64,000 nucleotides of DNA from Gigaspora rosea (lineage: Eukaryota > Glomeromycota > Glomeromycetes > Diversisporales > Gigasporaceae). The DNA lies in assembly GCA_003550325.1 (NCBI GenBank), contig QKWP01000251.1:338898-402897 (forward strand), read 5' to 3'. A program made the position numbers and the translations under genes. Of the stretch, positions 22,555 to 35,293 are shown piece by piece; within the stretch, counting starts at the first letter, position 1, and every line of letters begins with the position of its first letter. The notes beneath the pieces are model-generated. The model was given only the letters and a program-made list of their open reading frames with translations. It was not told the DNA's origin and did not search any database.

Positions 22555-23592
22555 AAATAGTTGCGTCATTTTTCTTTGAACATTATGATATTCGAAAAAT
22601 GTTACGTGTATGTACGTATGTAGCGTACAAAACTTGTGATCAATAAATGTCAAATATTTGAATATGTTGGTTTGTACATCGCTTTAATTATAGGTGATAG
22701 TTCGTTGGCTCAATGTTATTACAGGTTTGAATCTTTTTTTTTTTGCTATATGTATCATGTGACGTGAAATTTTTGTGATATGCGCGTGTAACGTGAGTAT
22801 AAATAAATTCAACCTCTCCAATAACTCTTATGAAAGAGAACCTTGTGGGAATTGGGATTTCCGTTTGTTTGTTTAAAAGGGTTAAGTCTCTTTGATTGGG
22901 TATATAATATTGACGGCGGTATTTATTCTTATATGCGAGAAAGTATACGAAAGTAAGTGTGTATATTGTAACGAATATTTCGATTAACGTAAGATTTCAC
23001 AAATGATTATATTCCATTAACGTGATTTAATTCGAACATATGTACGTACGAAACAGTTTTACTAAATGTGAAACCGAATTGTTTGCTAAATATTATGTAA
23101 ATATTTCAAATCAAATGTAAAATAGGTGTCGATGAATGTAATCATGATTATGACTATATTTGATGACCATTATATTATGAGTATATTTGATGATCATTAT
23201 GACTATATTTTAAATTAAATGTAAAAATTATATTTTGAACATTATTTTTTCTGTTGATTGTTATTTGAAAAGTGTTGTATGTACGTATGTAGCATACGAA
23301 ATTAAACTTACGATCGATAAACATTAAATATTAAAATATTCTGGTTAACGCATCACTTTGATTATAGGTGATGATTTTCGTTAGTTGAGTGGTGGGCTCA
23401 ATGGTATTATGAGTTTGAATTTTTTTTCTTTTTTTTTTTTTTTTACGATATGTAACATATAACAATTCATTCGTATAAAAAGGATTCTTTGTCTGGTATG
23501 ATCATATGCATGTGTAATGTGAGTGTAAATGAGTTCAACTTGTCTGATAAGTCTTATACGAGAGAGCATTATGGTGAAAATTGTGATTTCCG
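22555..23592. repeat. Diverged direct repeats of about 700 bp
   Basis: The block beginning near 22600 (TGTATGTACGTATGTAGCGT) recurs near 23275 (TGTATGTACGTATGTAGCAT). Both continue through ATTATAGGTGAT, GGGCTCAATG-like and T-run segments in the same order. A further part resumes after the inserted element, at 25862-26050. Confidence 0.6.
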
Positions 23593-25861
23593 TAGTGTTC
23601 CAAATCGTTAGCTGAAAAACCAACTAGTTGGCAACTTTTCAACTAATCAATTTAAAAAAAATTTAAACAATTAATCGATTTATTATCAAATGATTCGATT
23701 ACGATTAATTGTTAGTTATCAATTAGTTATCAACTATATTAATCAACTAAACAACTATTACTATTAATGTAAATTACAAATAAACTTGCATGCCGGATAA
23801 AAATAGTAGACCCACTATATACTATACCCGGGTGCTCTTTTTTAAAATCTAAAGTGCATGTTATAAGTGCAAAGTGTATGTGCGTCTCAAATTTTTACAC
23901 TATGTGACCGCATACTTCTTGTATCCGGCCATTTACGGTTAGCTTCGCCAATTTAAACGAATATGTACTATTAGTTACCAATCAATGGTTGTTGATTCTA
24001 ATAGTTAATTATGTAACAGAATCACAACCATTGTAGTACATATTCGTTAAATTGGTGTTATGCAAGTTTATTTGTAATTTACATTTGATTATATCATATT
24101 TGTAATCAAATATGCATAATCTTTAAATTATTTAAATGATCTTTTTTTTTCAATCAAAAAATAATAAATAAAGATTTCTTGCTAGATTAATAGGTGTTGT
24201 CGATAGAGAGCGAAGAGAAGAAAGGGTAAATAATAGAAACCCGAAGTTATAATTACACTAATTTGAGGTAAGACGAAGGCATTTTAAATATTAAAGTCTA
24301 CTTTATTTCTGGTTTTTTAACCTGTTTTGCAATTAAAGATTATCGTTATATTGGAGCCATGTGAATAATGAAAGAAAATTAATAATTAATTCATAAAATC
24401 AATTATTATATAAAAAAAAGGATATATCAAGTAAAAGTCGAGAAATTTTTTGGAATAAAAATGATGTATTTTCTATTTAAACTTTCAATTTAATATTACT
24501 ATACAAACTTACCATTACGGATATTGCTTTAAATAGTTCTTTCATGCCTCGGATCTTTTAATTCGCGTTAGTTTGGTATGCATTAAAATCATTTGGGGTT
24601 TTTACCTTGAAAAGACCCTATTTTATTATTTTGCCTAGTCAGTATAAAATTTATAAAATTAAGCTTATATAGCATTTACCCTTCATACAGCATCTTGCGA
24701 ATCATCTAATTTGCATTAGTTTAGTGGGTCTAAAGATTTAAATTATTATTCTATTTTTAAAAATTAAAATTTATGATCCAAATTAAGTTTTTGTCTTAAT
24801 AGTACTCCTCGGGTCGTTTAATTCACTGTGAATTGGTAAGTATAAATATCAAATTATAATATTTGAAACTTATAATGACCTAAGCTCATGCATTTACTTT
24901 AAAAAGTGTTTTGTGGGTCCTTTAGCTCGTAAGTATAATGGTCATTTTAGTTATTCTATGTATTTAAATTTTAGCTTATATAGATTACATTTTACTAACA
25001 GGTTCCTTATTTAATTCACACGTATTTGTGGGCATTTTTCATTTTACGCTAAATTTTACTTCATAGGCTATTTTAGTTTGTAAGTATAAAAATCATTCAT
25101 TTTAAAGTTTTCTTTAAATCAAGCTCTTTTTTTTTTATCTATTTATAGGCTTTTTTAAAGTACGCCAATTTATATAAAAAAAGAAGAAAAAATAACGATT
25201 TGCCAACTAGATCATCAATTTGGACGACAGATAAATCACACATTTCGATTATTTAATTAAATAAAAATAAATAAATAAATTTAATGCATCAAGTGTACAA
25301 TACTAGGTAGGGTGATTGATTTAGGTTGCTCTTAATCGTGGGCAGTGGCAAGTTTGCCGTAATATTAATAATCAAGTCTACTTTTATTATTGAAGTTGGT
25401 CTAATGCCTATATGATCTGGCCCAATTTGTAATATGTTCAAATCTGAAAGCGATGCTAATACTTTTTGTGTTAACTGATTTATTTAAATCAGAAAGATCT
25501 CCATATAAGTGCATCTTGACGTACATACGTACAGCACGTATGTAAATGCGTTACTTGGTTTAATTTCTAAATCTGCAATTCTAAATCTGCAAGTTAAATC
25601 TGCAAGTTATTTGCCACACCTTCTCATCATTATGTAATAAACTTCCACGATTTTTTTTTGTAGTAGAATTAGTTTTCTTTAATATCGACTATACAACTAT
25701 ACAACTTACAACTAAACAACTAAATAACTAAACAACTAAACAACTAAACAACTAAACAACTAAACAACTAAACAACTAATCGATTAATTTGGTCACGTGA
25801 TTCCGCAATCGATTAGTTGCCAACTTTAGTTGCAACTAATCGTTTGGCAAAATTTTTACTG
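23593..25861. mobile_element. 2.3-kb hAT-like element with AACTAAAC arrays, TSD GATTTC(C/T)G
   Basis: Flanking 8-mers are GATTTCCG (23585-23592) and GATTTCTG (25862-25869). The interrupted host repeat is continuous across them when compared with its paralogue near 22860. Ends read TAGTG.. and CAGTA... . Subterminal arms contain AACTAGTTGGCAAC / GTTGCCAACTTTAGTTG and a near-perfect AACTAAAC array at 25690-25785. A nested inverted repeat (ACAAATAAACTTGCAT and its inverse) occupies about 23767-24090. The rest is AT-rich with no transposase recognised. Confidence 0.75.
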
Positions 25862-26058
25862 GATTTCTGTTTGTCTGCTTTAAAGAGTTAAGCCCTTTGA
25901 TGTATATAGTATTAACAATGGTATTTATTCCTATATGCGTGAAAAACATATATGAATATATATGAATGTATATGTATGTTGTAGCAGATATTTCAATTGG
26001 TGTGAAATTTCATGAACGATTACGATTATAGCCATTATCGTGATTTAATTACTTATAT

Positions 26059-27262
26059 TAATGATGCCTGACAAAATTATTTTTACAATGACGAATGACG
26101 TCATCATGGTTTCATCATGACGAAACCTTAACGATTAATGAAACCCCCGACAATTGATGAAACCTATGACAAATATAACAAATTGACAAAACCTATGACG
26201 AATTGACGAAACCTATAACATATTGATGAAACCTATGACGAATTGACGAAACCTATGGCCTCTAACAATTGATGAAACATTGGCAACTGATTCAGCCAAT
26301 AATTAAACAAAAAGCTTCTATATAATGATCTTTAGATACACTAAACCTTAAATTGTTTCAAAAAATGATATTTCATTATAAGGTTTTATTGGCTTTTTCT
26401 TTTTTCTTCTTTCACGGTAGTCATTTATGTCGGGTTGATCCAGAATACTGATAGTCATTTATGTCAGGTTGATCCGGAATACCAGTCGAGAATACTGGTA
26501 ATCGGGTTGATCTGGAATAGTCAAATTTTGCATACGTTAATTTTCGTCAATTCCGGATCAACCCGACATAGATTCTGAACATGTAAAAATGAAATTAAAT
26601 TTTGTAAATAAACAAAGCGCGTAAAGATAGAAGTTTATGGCAAAAGTGTTAGTGTTGGAGAATAAAACGATATATTGGTGCTCATTATTTGTAAAATTTC
26701 ATTTCCGTTATTTTTAATTAGTGCACCAAGGTCGATCTAAATATTGGTTTTCAAGTATTTTCACGTCTCTTTCTTCGTAAATAAGTAAAATCATGATAAT
26801 AATAATGCACTGGTTATCTTAGCAACATATATTGATTCTCTATCGCTGTTATTAATTATGCATTATTACTTAAAACATCATTTTTTAGCTCTTATCGTTA
26901 TCGTTATTAAAACACTTTTTAACTTTTTATAAATGCAGTAATTAACTCTATTTTGTATGGAATATAACTCTTCAGATTTCTTCATTGATTTAGTCAATTC
27001 GTCATAGGTTTCGTCAATTCGTCATAGGTTTCGTCAATTCATCATAGGTTTCGTCAATTCGTTATAGGTTTCATCATTTCGTCACAGGTTTCGTCATTTT
27101 GTCATAGGTTTCGTCATTTCATTATAGGTTTCGTCAATTTGTCATAGGTTTCATCAATCGTCAGGGGTTTCATCAATCATCAATTCGTCAATAGAAATTA
27201 CCTGAAGAATGGTTTCGTCATTTGTCAATGATGTATATTTCATCATTCGTCAGGCATCATTA
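26059..27262. mobile_element. 1.2-kb hAT-like element with GACGAAACCTAT arrays, TSD ACTTATAT
   Basis: Ends TAATGATGCCTGAC (inverted) are flanked by an exact ACTTATAT repeat (26051-26058, 27263-27270). Left arm (26090-26280) and right arm (26995-27185) hold a roughly 20-bp tandem repeat (ATGACGAATTGACGAAACCT) in opposite orientation, so the element can fold into a long hairpin. The interior around 26420-26580 has copies of CGGGTTGATCCGGAATA in both orientations, a motif also found at 62745-62770. Confidence 0.85.
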
Positions 27263-28763
27263 ACTTATATACGAATCTGCTTTATTAAAACATAAAACCG
27301 TGTTATGTGTTAAATATTATGGAAATATTTCAAACAAATGTAAAATAGATATTGATAGATGTTATCTGATTATTATGACTATATTTGATGATCATTATGA
27401 TTATACCCATAAAATTTATTATTATGACATTAAAGATTATTAATTTTAAAAATGATGCAATAAACGCAATTAATCATCAAATTTTTAAATTTATATTTTT
27501 TTTCTTGACTTTGGGTTCGTCTTTTGCTTAGTAACTAGTTTCATTCTGCCTTGATCAACTTACTTGCAATACATATTAAGGCCAGAAAATGAAAATAATT
27601 ATACATAAAGGCCCAAAATGCAAATAATTATATATAAGAGCCTAAATTTATCATAAATAATTAGATTTAGCAATAAATTTTAATATTTGAAATTATTAAA
27701 TGTAATTTTCTTTTGGCAGTTAAATATATTGCTTTTACTCAATATTACATTATTTTCTTAGTATTTTTCATATAAAACTTGTAACTACTTAAGAAAATTT
27801 TTAAGGTAATTTAACATTCTCTACTAATACAAATAAGCTTTTACAATTCTAGAGGTCTTTGATGTGTAGTAACCTTACAAAATGTGAAACTATTCTTTGT
27901 ATAGGATAAACTTATTAGTTTAGAACCAAAAAACTTGGATTTTAATAAATATTATACTTTATCTGGTTGAACTTATCCTGGCTAAAAGAAAGATCATTAT
28001 ATCTGTTTTTATAAATTCTGAGACAACTAATAGAATTAATCAATAAGTTTTGAATTATATATTATCGAATTACTATAGTGCCGAGAATCAAATTCTAATA
28101 ATACCAAATTCAAAAACTTATCAAATTCAGCTAATATAGTTTTTATTAGTTGTCCCAGAATTTATAAAACAGCTGTAAGTGAAAAGGAGTATGGAATATA
28201 AAATGCATAAAGTGGTAGATATATACAGTATGATATTCAAAGTTACTTTGGCCCCAAATTATAAAATTTTTCAAAATTTGAGCACAGGATGAAATCTGAG
28301 TTGTGAAATAGTAAAATGCTTTGTAGATTGGATTAGGGTGAAATTAGCATTTTATTATATTATTTATTATATAAAAGCAGATTTCATTCTCACATAATGA
28401 TCATAGCAGGTTTCACCTTGTCATGTTATTTCATTTTCTAGACCATTATTTGTGAATTTCTCTAAATTTATTATGATACTACAAATAATTTTATTTACAA
28501 AATAGATGTGAAACCCAATATTTATGTCAAAATTGACTTTTGTGGCTTATGTTGCAACAAAATTCAAACCTAATACAGGTAGTTAGAGAATTCAAATTCT
28601 ATTTAATAAGCTAATTTAAATTAAGAACCAGGGTTAAATTGTCACCCAAAAATTTTTTAGAATGTATGACTTTGAATAATTAATAATATAATTAATTTTA
28701 AAAAAATACTTTTTATTAATATTAAAACTTAACAATATTGATAAATGTATCAAAAAAGATAAT

Positions 28764-29029
28764 CATATGGGCAGATTTGACGCAAGTAAATCTCCATGTG
28801 ACAATACAGAATTTGATATAAAATTAAAGATTTTGATTGGATGGTTGCTCTGCTTTTTTTTCTTATTTAGTAATTTGTAGGCAGACGATAATCACAACAA
28901 ACATCACATAAATTATGTGCAATAAATTGATTGGTCGGTTATACAAATTCATGATTTGTTTATATATCAAAATATACATATAGATCATTTCTAGAATTAT
29001 CACATCAATGAGTCAAATCCGCCCATATG
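28764..29029. mobile_element. 266-bp MITE with CATATGGGC ends
   Basis: CATATGGGCAGATTTGAC at the left pairs with GTCAAATCCGCCCATATG at the right (17/18 identity). No convincing target duplication seen. Confidence 0.6.
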
Positions 29030-29267
29030 TCATAAAAATAACTATAAATGTTGTATATCGGAATAGAATTTTTGTAGATTTAGAATCAATATAAGTTAAT
29101 TCTAAATACACTTATATTTGAAATAAAATCTTAAATTTGAATTAACTTAAAGGTGATTCTGAAAGCATTTACTGCATATTCAATATTAAACTAATTTAAT
29201 TAGCAACTATAAAATTTATATATAAGATTAGAGTTTCAAAGTTTGATTTGAATTCAAACTACTATAA

Positions 29268-29520
29268 AGTGCTATATACAAGATTCCAAAATAGTAGATC
29301 CACCATAAATTAGACCTAGGTGTAAACAACAAAATCTATATTAATCAAATACAGTTTTTTTTAAATAGTTGGAATGCTATTGTAAATACAAACTGTATAT
29401 ACACTTTAAATTTTTCATTTCACAATATAACCTCATAGCATGTACTAGACCCAGGTCTACTATTTAGTTTAAAAATTAGTGGAATGTACCAAACCCAGGT
29501 CTTGTATGCAGCACTTTATG
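29268..29520. mobile_element. MITE of the 'TAAA-TGCTGGATACAAGA' family
   Basis: The arms TATAAAGTGCTATATACAAG and CTTGTATGCAGCACTTTATG are inverted. They resemble the arms at 32466-32600 (TAAACTGCTGGATA then AAGACCCGGG) and, more weakly, at 23793-23945. Confidence 0.55.
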
Positions 29521-30069
29521 GTAGGTTTTAACAAACTTCGAATCAAACCAAACTCAAGCCATGAATATTATAAAGTTTGAGCTTCAAATCCAGATTCAAA
29601 TATAAAATAATCAATTTCAATTCAAATCCAAACATCTTTATAACTCAATTCTGGGTTCGTGCATTTTAACATTTTTGATTGGTTGTATCTGAAAAATGTG
29701 ACCTGAGTATGGGAAAAACTTGCATAATTTAATAATTTACGTAAGGTTAGTAATTATTACGAAATTCCTGTAATCATCTGCAATTATTGCGACATTTTGA
29801 TCTTTGCATTAATGTCGTCATGGTTTAATCATCAATACGTAAAATCGAGAATAATAAGTTTTGTAACATGATTTTTATAATAACCCAGATTATTGTATCA
29901 TGTAGAATTAACGATAGTTCCCAGATTTTTAATTTTTTCTGCATCTTTTTGAAAACAGCTGTAACAGTCCCAATACAACCCTAACTATATACTACAATGT
30001 GCGATAGAAATTAGTGTTTTACGTTAGTAAGCAAGTTCTATAACAGTATTTTGTATTTCACTGGAATAG

Positions 30070-31410
30070 CAAGTTTTGCAATAGAGGTAAAATTAATTAT
30101 GATGGAAAGGTATAATGAATCAATCATTAACTTGGAGAAATTATTGTTATTTAAATTTTTAAATAGAAGATTTAACTAGATTGTTAGAAATTAAACCAGA
30201 TAATATGATAGCATTAAGGTATAAAAGTGAAATTACTTATATGATGAAAGGTATAACAAATTAATCGTTAACTTGGAGAAATTATTGCTATTTTAAATTA
30301 TTAAATAGATGCATCCGGAGATTAACTAGATTGCTAGAAATTGAACCAGATAATACGATAAAATTAATTATATGATGAAAAGGTATAACGAATCAATCGC
30401 TAATTTGGAAAATTATTGTATTTTAAATTATTAAATAGAAGATTTAACTAGATTGCTAGAAATTTAACTACAGTAAATAATATGATAACTTTAAGGTATA
30501 GAAGTGAAATTAATTATAAGATAAAAAGATATAATGAATCAATTGCTAACTTGGAGAAATTATTATATTTTAAATTATTAAATAGATAGATAATGCATCC
30601 GAAGATTTAACTAGATTGTTAGAAATTGAATCAGATAATATGATAACTTTAAGGTATAGAAGTGAAATTAATGATATGATGAAAAGGTATAACGAATCAA
30701 TCGCTAACTTAGAGAAATTATTGTTATTTTAAATAATTAAATAGATTGTTATTTTAAATAATTAAATAGATAGATGACACATCCGAAGATTTAACTAGAT
30801 TGCTAGAAATTGAACCAGATAATACGATAGCTTTAAGGTATAGAAGTGAAATTAATTATATGATGAAAAGGTATAACGAATCAATCGCTAACTTGGAGAA
30901 ATTATTGTTATTTTAAATTATTAAATAGATAGATGACGCATCCGAAGATTTAACTAGATTGCTAGAAATTGAATCAGATAATACGATAGCTTTAAGGTAT
31001 AGAAACGAATTAATTATATGATGGAAAGGTATAACGAATCAATCGCTAACTTGGAGAAATTATTGTTATTTTTAATTATTAAATAGATAGATGACGCATC
31101 AGAAGATTTAACTAGATTGCTAGAAATTTAACCAGATAATACGATAACTTTAAAGTATAGAAGTGAAATTAATTATAAGATGAAAAGATATAATGAATCA
31201 ATCGCTAACTTAGAGAAATTATTATATTTTAAATTATTAAATAGATAGATGATGCATCCGAAGATTTAACTAGATTGCTAAAGATTTAACCAGATAATAC
31301 GATAACTTTAAGGTATAGAATGAAATTAATTATATAATAAAAAAATATAATGAATCAATCGCTAACTTAGATATTTTAAATTATTAAATAGATAGATGAT
31401 GCATTCGGAG
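30070..31410 (+). pseudogene. Tandem array of degenerate TPR-coding units
   Basis: About nine units spaced 133-183 bp apart (GGTATAACGAATCAATCGCT marks them near 30107, 30245, 30378, 30524, 30682, 30865, 31023, 31180, 31343). A unit in the best frame reads DLTRLLEIEPDNTIALRYRS, then EINYMMKRYNESIANLEKLL. This is a tetratricopeptide-type helix pair of the kind abundant in Rhizophagus TPR proteins. A linker of about 55 bp (TTATTTTAAATTATTAAATA) with stop codons separates units, so no continuous protein can be made. TPRs mediate protein-protein contacts in intact relatives. The unit, linker included, seems to have been amplified as DNA after losing coding function. Most units keep similar stops, which places the amplification after inactivation. 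Confidence 0.65.
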
Positions 31411-31438
31411 ACCTGATCAAGCTCGAAATTTTTACAAT

Positions 31439-31468
31439 CCCATGGCAGAGCCACGGGTCGGACGCTAG
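31439..31468 (+). mobile_element. Helitron-like 3' terminus
   Basis: A short hairpin CCCATGGCAGAGCCACGGG (one mismatch in the stem) is followed seven bases later by CTAG and then T, the usual layout of a Helitron 3' end (hairpin, short spacer, CTRR, inserted before T). It closes the TPR array, which may be captured cargo. The 5' end (TC after A) was not located. Confidence 0.4.
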
Positions 31469-31469
31469 T

Positions 31470-32264
31470 TATAATTAGATTTGGCCTGGGTTTGTTTTGA
31501 AGTTTGCAAACATGTTTGAATTCAGATTAATAAAATAATATGTCTATTATAAGCTTTCTGTATCAAATTGTATTATGATTGCTTCAAAGAAAAAACCTGT
31601 AATTCTAATTTAAAAAAATTATAGTTTTTCCTTTGTAGCACTATAAAAATTGATTCTATAGTAAAAATTGGACTTCAATATAAAGTATTTATGCAGTTGA
31701 AAGAAACCTGCATTGAAGAGTGTTAGTGTCAAAAAATCAAAAAAAATTATGAAATGTAATACTTATTATTTCGCCTATATAGTTTCATATATGGGTTTCA
31801 CTGGTCTTATAATTACATGGTTCAATCAACATTGGAGAGTTATTGGTAGTTAGGATCGATTAGTTTTGGTTAATTGTGTAATCATAGTATTATTTGCAAG
31901 GCATGAGAAATGTATAAATAGTGGAAGTCAAAGAAAGTTAAATGTCGTATAAGTAGAATTAGAAATATAATTAATATGAATAGCTTAGAGTGAAATATAG
32001 ACATATAAAGCACATGAGAAAGTAAAGAAAAAAATTCTTCTCTGTTTTGTTCTAAGTATAAAAAATTAGTAAAATAAACAAATATAGCATTATACATTCA
32101 TACTAAAACATTGGTATTCTGCCTTTGACTTGAAGTTGTTTTACTTATAGCCACCAGAGCCATAACAAGCAGCTATATAACCTCTTTGTTGCACTACTTT
32201 AAACACATGCTATGCCTCATGCATGTGAAAGATCCATAGCATCATTGACTTTAATTACATACTG
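31470..32264. other. AT-rich stretch, nothing supported
   Basis: No domain-bearing ORF; the minus ORF at 31882-32097 is hydrophobic low-complexity and is not called. Confidence 0.45.
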
Positions 32265-32465
32265 TGTCACTATAGTGAGCAATTTTTTAAATAAATATTT
32301 TACAGTAAATTACAATAGGTATCAACGATAAGTTAATCAATACTAACTAATTTTAACTAATACTGTGTGTTATCACAATAACATGTACATTTTTCAAGTA
32401 AGCTACATCAAATTACGATAGACATTAATGATAATGCTAATACAAACTAACAAAATTTAACTACT

Positions 32466-32600
32466 GTAAACTGCTGGATAAAAGACCCGGGACTCTTTCA
32501 TTTCACCAAAAAAATTAATTAGTAAAAAAAAGAAAATAATTAGTAAAAAATAAGGGTGAGTCTTATATATAGGAGGATCTTGTATCCAGCAGTTTATGGT
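32466..32600. mobile_element. MITE inserted in the satellite
   Basis: Arms GTAAACTGCTGGATA and the inverse TATCCAGCAGTTTAT enclose about 100 bp with CCCGGGACTC and a poorly conserved centre. Same family as 29268-29520. Confidence 0.6.
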
Positions 32601-33173
32601 TCATATCGCAATAGCATGTAAGATTTTAAAAAATTACATCAAATTATAATAGACATCAACAATAATGCAGTACAATTACAAACTAATAACTTTAACTAAA
32701 TACAGTGTTTACTGCAATAGCCATAAGCTTTTTAAATGAATTTTTTACAATAAATTACACCAACATCAATGATAATGCCAATACAAACTATCACAACTTT
32801 AACTATATATTGTAGGTCACTATAGCTAGCAAGTTTTTAAATGAATTTTTTATAGTAAATTACAATAGACATCAATAATAATACTAACAAAACTTTAATT
32901 ACATACTGTATGTTACTGCAATAGCGTGTAAATTTTTTTAAATGAATTTTTTACAGCTAATACAATAAATTTCAATGGTAATACCAATACAAGTTAACAT
33001 TAACTAAATACTATGTGTCACTACAATAGTCTATAAATTATTTTAATAATAAATTGAAAGACATTAATGATAATGCCAATACAAACAAATATAACTTCAT
33101 GCTGTAAGTTTTTTAAAAAATTATTTATACATAGTAAATTCAATGATAATATTAATACAAACCAACATAATAT

Positions 33174-33623
33174 GGAACGTTAAATCCTGGGTCCCCAAGT
33201 CGCAGGAAAATCAGCTAGTTGCGGCAGCATGCAGGCTTGAGATACTTACCCAATATGGTAGAGGCAGCTGCATGGCTTGAGATACGAACTCCCGAGAAGT
33301 ACGCTAGTAAGAAAACAGGTATACCAATTTGGAATCAGCAAGTGCCTACCTGGAATCACATACACCAAATTGGGAGTAATGATAGTAGGAAATGTGAGTA
33401 AAGTGGTGGACATGTGAATACTAACTATTGGTTGGGGAAAAGGGATGTCCAAAACCAGGCTAGCTGTATAAATGGGAATATGGTAGGCTCTAGTAGGTTT
33501 AGGTTATGGATAAAATAGTCCAAGTCTCGACACTTAGTAGATAGTATAGCAATATATTGTAATGATTAATATACACTCAATAAAGTTAGAGGCATGACCT
33601 CACCTTAACAACAAAAAAAAAAT
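33174..33623 (+). mobile_element. Poly(A) retroposon (retrocopy or SINE-like) with 14-bp TSD
   Basis: An exact 14-bp direct repeat AACCAACATAATAT flanks the insert (33160-33173 and 33624-33637). The insert ends in an A-rich tail (33609-33622), preceded about 27 bp upstream by AATAAA (33578-33583). A long target duplication, an A-tail and a polyadenylation signal are the marks of LINE-mediated copying of a polyadenylated transcript. Its GC is higher than the satellite it sits in. It contains two copies of GGCTTGAGATAC (33234 and 33275). No protein family was recognised in any frame; the open frames at 33219-33401 and 33246-33452 are not convincing. A tRNA-like B box is at best weak. Confidence 0.7.
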
Positions 33624-33924
33624 AACCAACATAATATTAACTACATACTGCAGTACTGTATTACTATAATAGCTCATAAGTTTTTTAAATGAATTTTTTA
33701 CAAGTAAATTATGATAGATATCACAAACTAAAATAACTTTAATTAATATATGTATTACTGCAATGCTCATAAGTTTTTTAAATGAGTTTTTTATAATAAA
33801 CTAGACAGTAACTTTTGTTTCCAGTACCTACGGGTTTTATAGAAACAGTAAAAATAATAAAAAGTATATTGTAAAAATATAATGTGAATACGTATTTGAT
33901 ATAATTTGAGAATGATTCTGGTAT

Positions 33925-34605
33925 GATTTCCTGAAAGCTAGTTACCTGCCAGCTCATTTTACTGATCCCATATCCTGACAGAATGTTTCACCTACAGCAT
34001 TTTTTGTTGACAAAATCTTTTCTCGACATGCCATGTTTTCGACATCCCTTTTTCTAGACATTTCATATTTTCAACAAGACATTTATCTGACATGATATAT
34101 TTCTCATTTGACTTTTCTCTAACACTAAGTTTTATTGAATGCACTTTTTCTGACAAGAACAATAAACCCAGTGATCATCACATTATGTGAAATCATGCAA
34201 CTACATCATTTGTTTACTAGCACTATCAACTCAGTCTAAATTATACTATCACCTAACCCTAATCTAACCCTAACCCTAACCCTAATTTAGGCTGAGTGCT
34301 TAATCATGTAATTTGATAAACACGAATATATCACTCTATCTATTTAAACGAAATTCTAATCAGAGAAAGATCTTGTTAGAAAAAGATATCAGAAACATGT
34401 CATATCAGAAAAATGTTCTTTCTGAAATACGTTTGTCAGTAAAATGTTTTTTCGAAAATATGTTCTGTCGTCAAGAAAAGGGGAGGTAAAAAACATGGTA
34501 TGTCGAGAAAAGATTCTGTTAACAAAAAATGCTGTAGGTGAAACATTCTGTCAGGGATATGGGGTCAGTAAAATGAGCTGGTGGGTAACTAACTTTCAGG
34601 GAATC
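33925..34605. mobile_element. 680-bp foldback element with 110-bp near-identical arms
   Basis: The left arm (from CCTGAAAGCTAGTTACCTGC through TTTCACCTACAGCATTTTTT to TCTTTTCTCGACATGCCATG) is inverted at the right end with about 90% identity over roughly 110 bp. Further inward the arms degrade into TTTTCTGACA/TATTTTCGACA-like motifs. The centre holds TAACCCTAACCCTAACCCTA. The 72-codon ORF 34444-34662 runs through the right arm and is not a gene. Confidence 0.8.
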
Positions 34606-35067
34606 AAGCAACAACCTTTGAGAATTAGTTGTCATAATAAAGATTTAAAGTTTTGTAAATAAGTTAAAATTAATAATAGTTTTATTATGGTATAAATTAT
34701 TTTAAGAGTTAATAAGTATTGATGGTGCTTATCCTATTCTTATTAAGGGCTATTCAGATTAAATCTGAATATCACTTTGTGCATAATTCGAATCTGATTA
34801 AACCAGATTAAATTATTACTAACTAATAAGATGGGTGTCACTCATCTTACTCTGTACATTCATTGATAGATTATGAATTTGGCTACAAGAGCTAATATGT
34901 ATAAAGGGCTAATTTAAATTATGCCAAATTCGAATAGTTTTCTGGCATTTTTAAATAAAATGAAATGCTAATTTCATACCTATTAAAATAAAATAAGTGA
35001 AATATATTGTGATACTAACTTGTTACAATATTCATACCTTCTATCATTAGTTATAGTAATAAATGTG

Positions 35068-35286
35068 ATAGATTAAAATGAAATCAGATTAAATTGAAAT
35101 ATGTATAGTATAAATAAATTGACAACCACTGAAAAATAAATACTTTTGAGAAATTTTTAGGGTTAGGGGTTAAAGGTAGTGGTTAGTTTTAGAGTAGATT
35201 TTATATTAAGCAAGTATAAGTAGGTTTTAGAAGGTTAAATAGAAACCCACATTTCATTTTAATCTGATTTCATTATGAACTGCAAC
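35068..35286. mobile_element. 219-bp MITE, 10-bp TSD AATAAATGTG
   Basis: Arms containing AATGAAATCAGATTAAA are inverted at the two ends, flanked by AATAAATGTG at 35058-35067 and 35287-35296. The interior reads TTTTTAGGGTTAGGGGTTAA. A 9-10 bp duplication points to Mutator-like mobilisation. Related copy at 2690-2905. Confidence 0.75.
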
Positions 35287-35293
35287 AATAAAT

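Larger units (their letters stand above)
27271..30069. other. AT-rich stretch with two inverted-repeat elements
   Basis: Apart from the MITEs annotated at 28764-29029 and 29268-29520, no gene or repeat could be supported. Segments around 27540-28200 and 28560-28700 are unremarkable. Confidence 0.45.
32265..33795. repeat. Satellite with units of about 110-130 bp
   Basis: Units repeat the order TAAATTACAATAGACATCAA, then TGATAATGCCAATACAAACT, then TACTGTGTGTCACTACAATA, then AAGTTTTTTAAATGAATTTT. At least eight diverged copies are present. The array is split by a MITE (32466-32600) and by a retroposon (33174-33623). Confidence 0.75.

Noticed and set aside
27000-27185. Regular 20-bp repeat that could suggest a CRISPR array
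   Set aside because: There are no unique spacers; the same motif is inverted at 26100-26280, forming arms of a transposon. The genome looks eukaryotic.
34250-34290. CCCTAA repeats as a chromosome end
   Set aside because: Only a few units, located at the centre of a foldback element, with sequence continuing on both sides.
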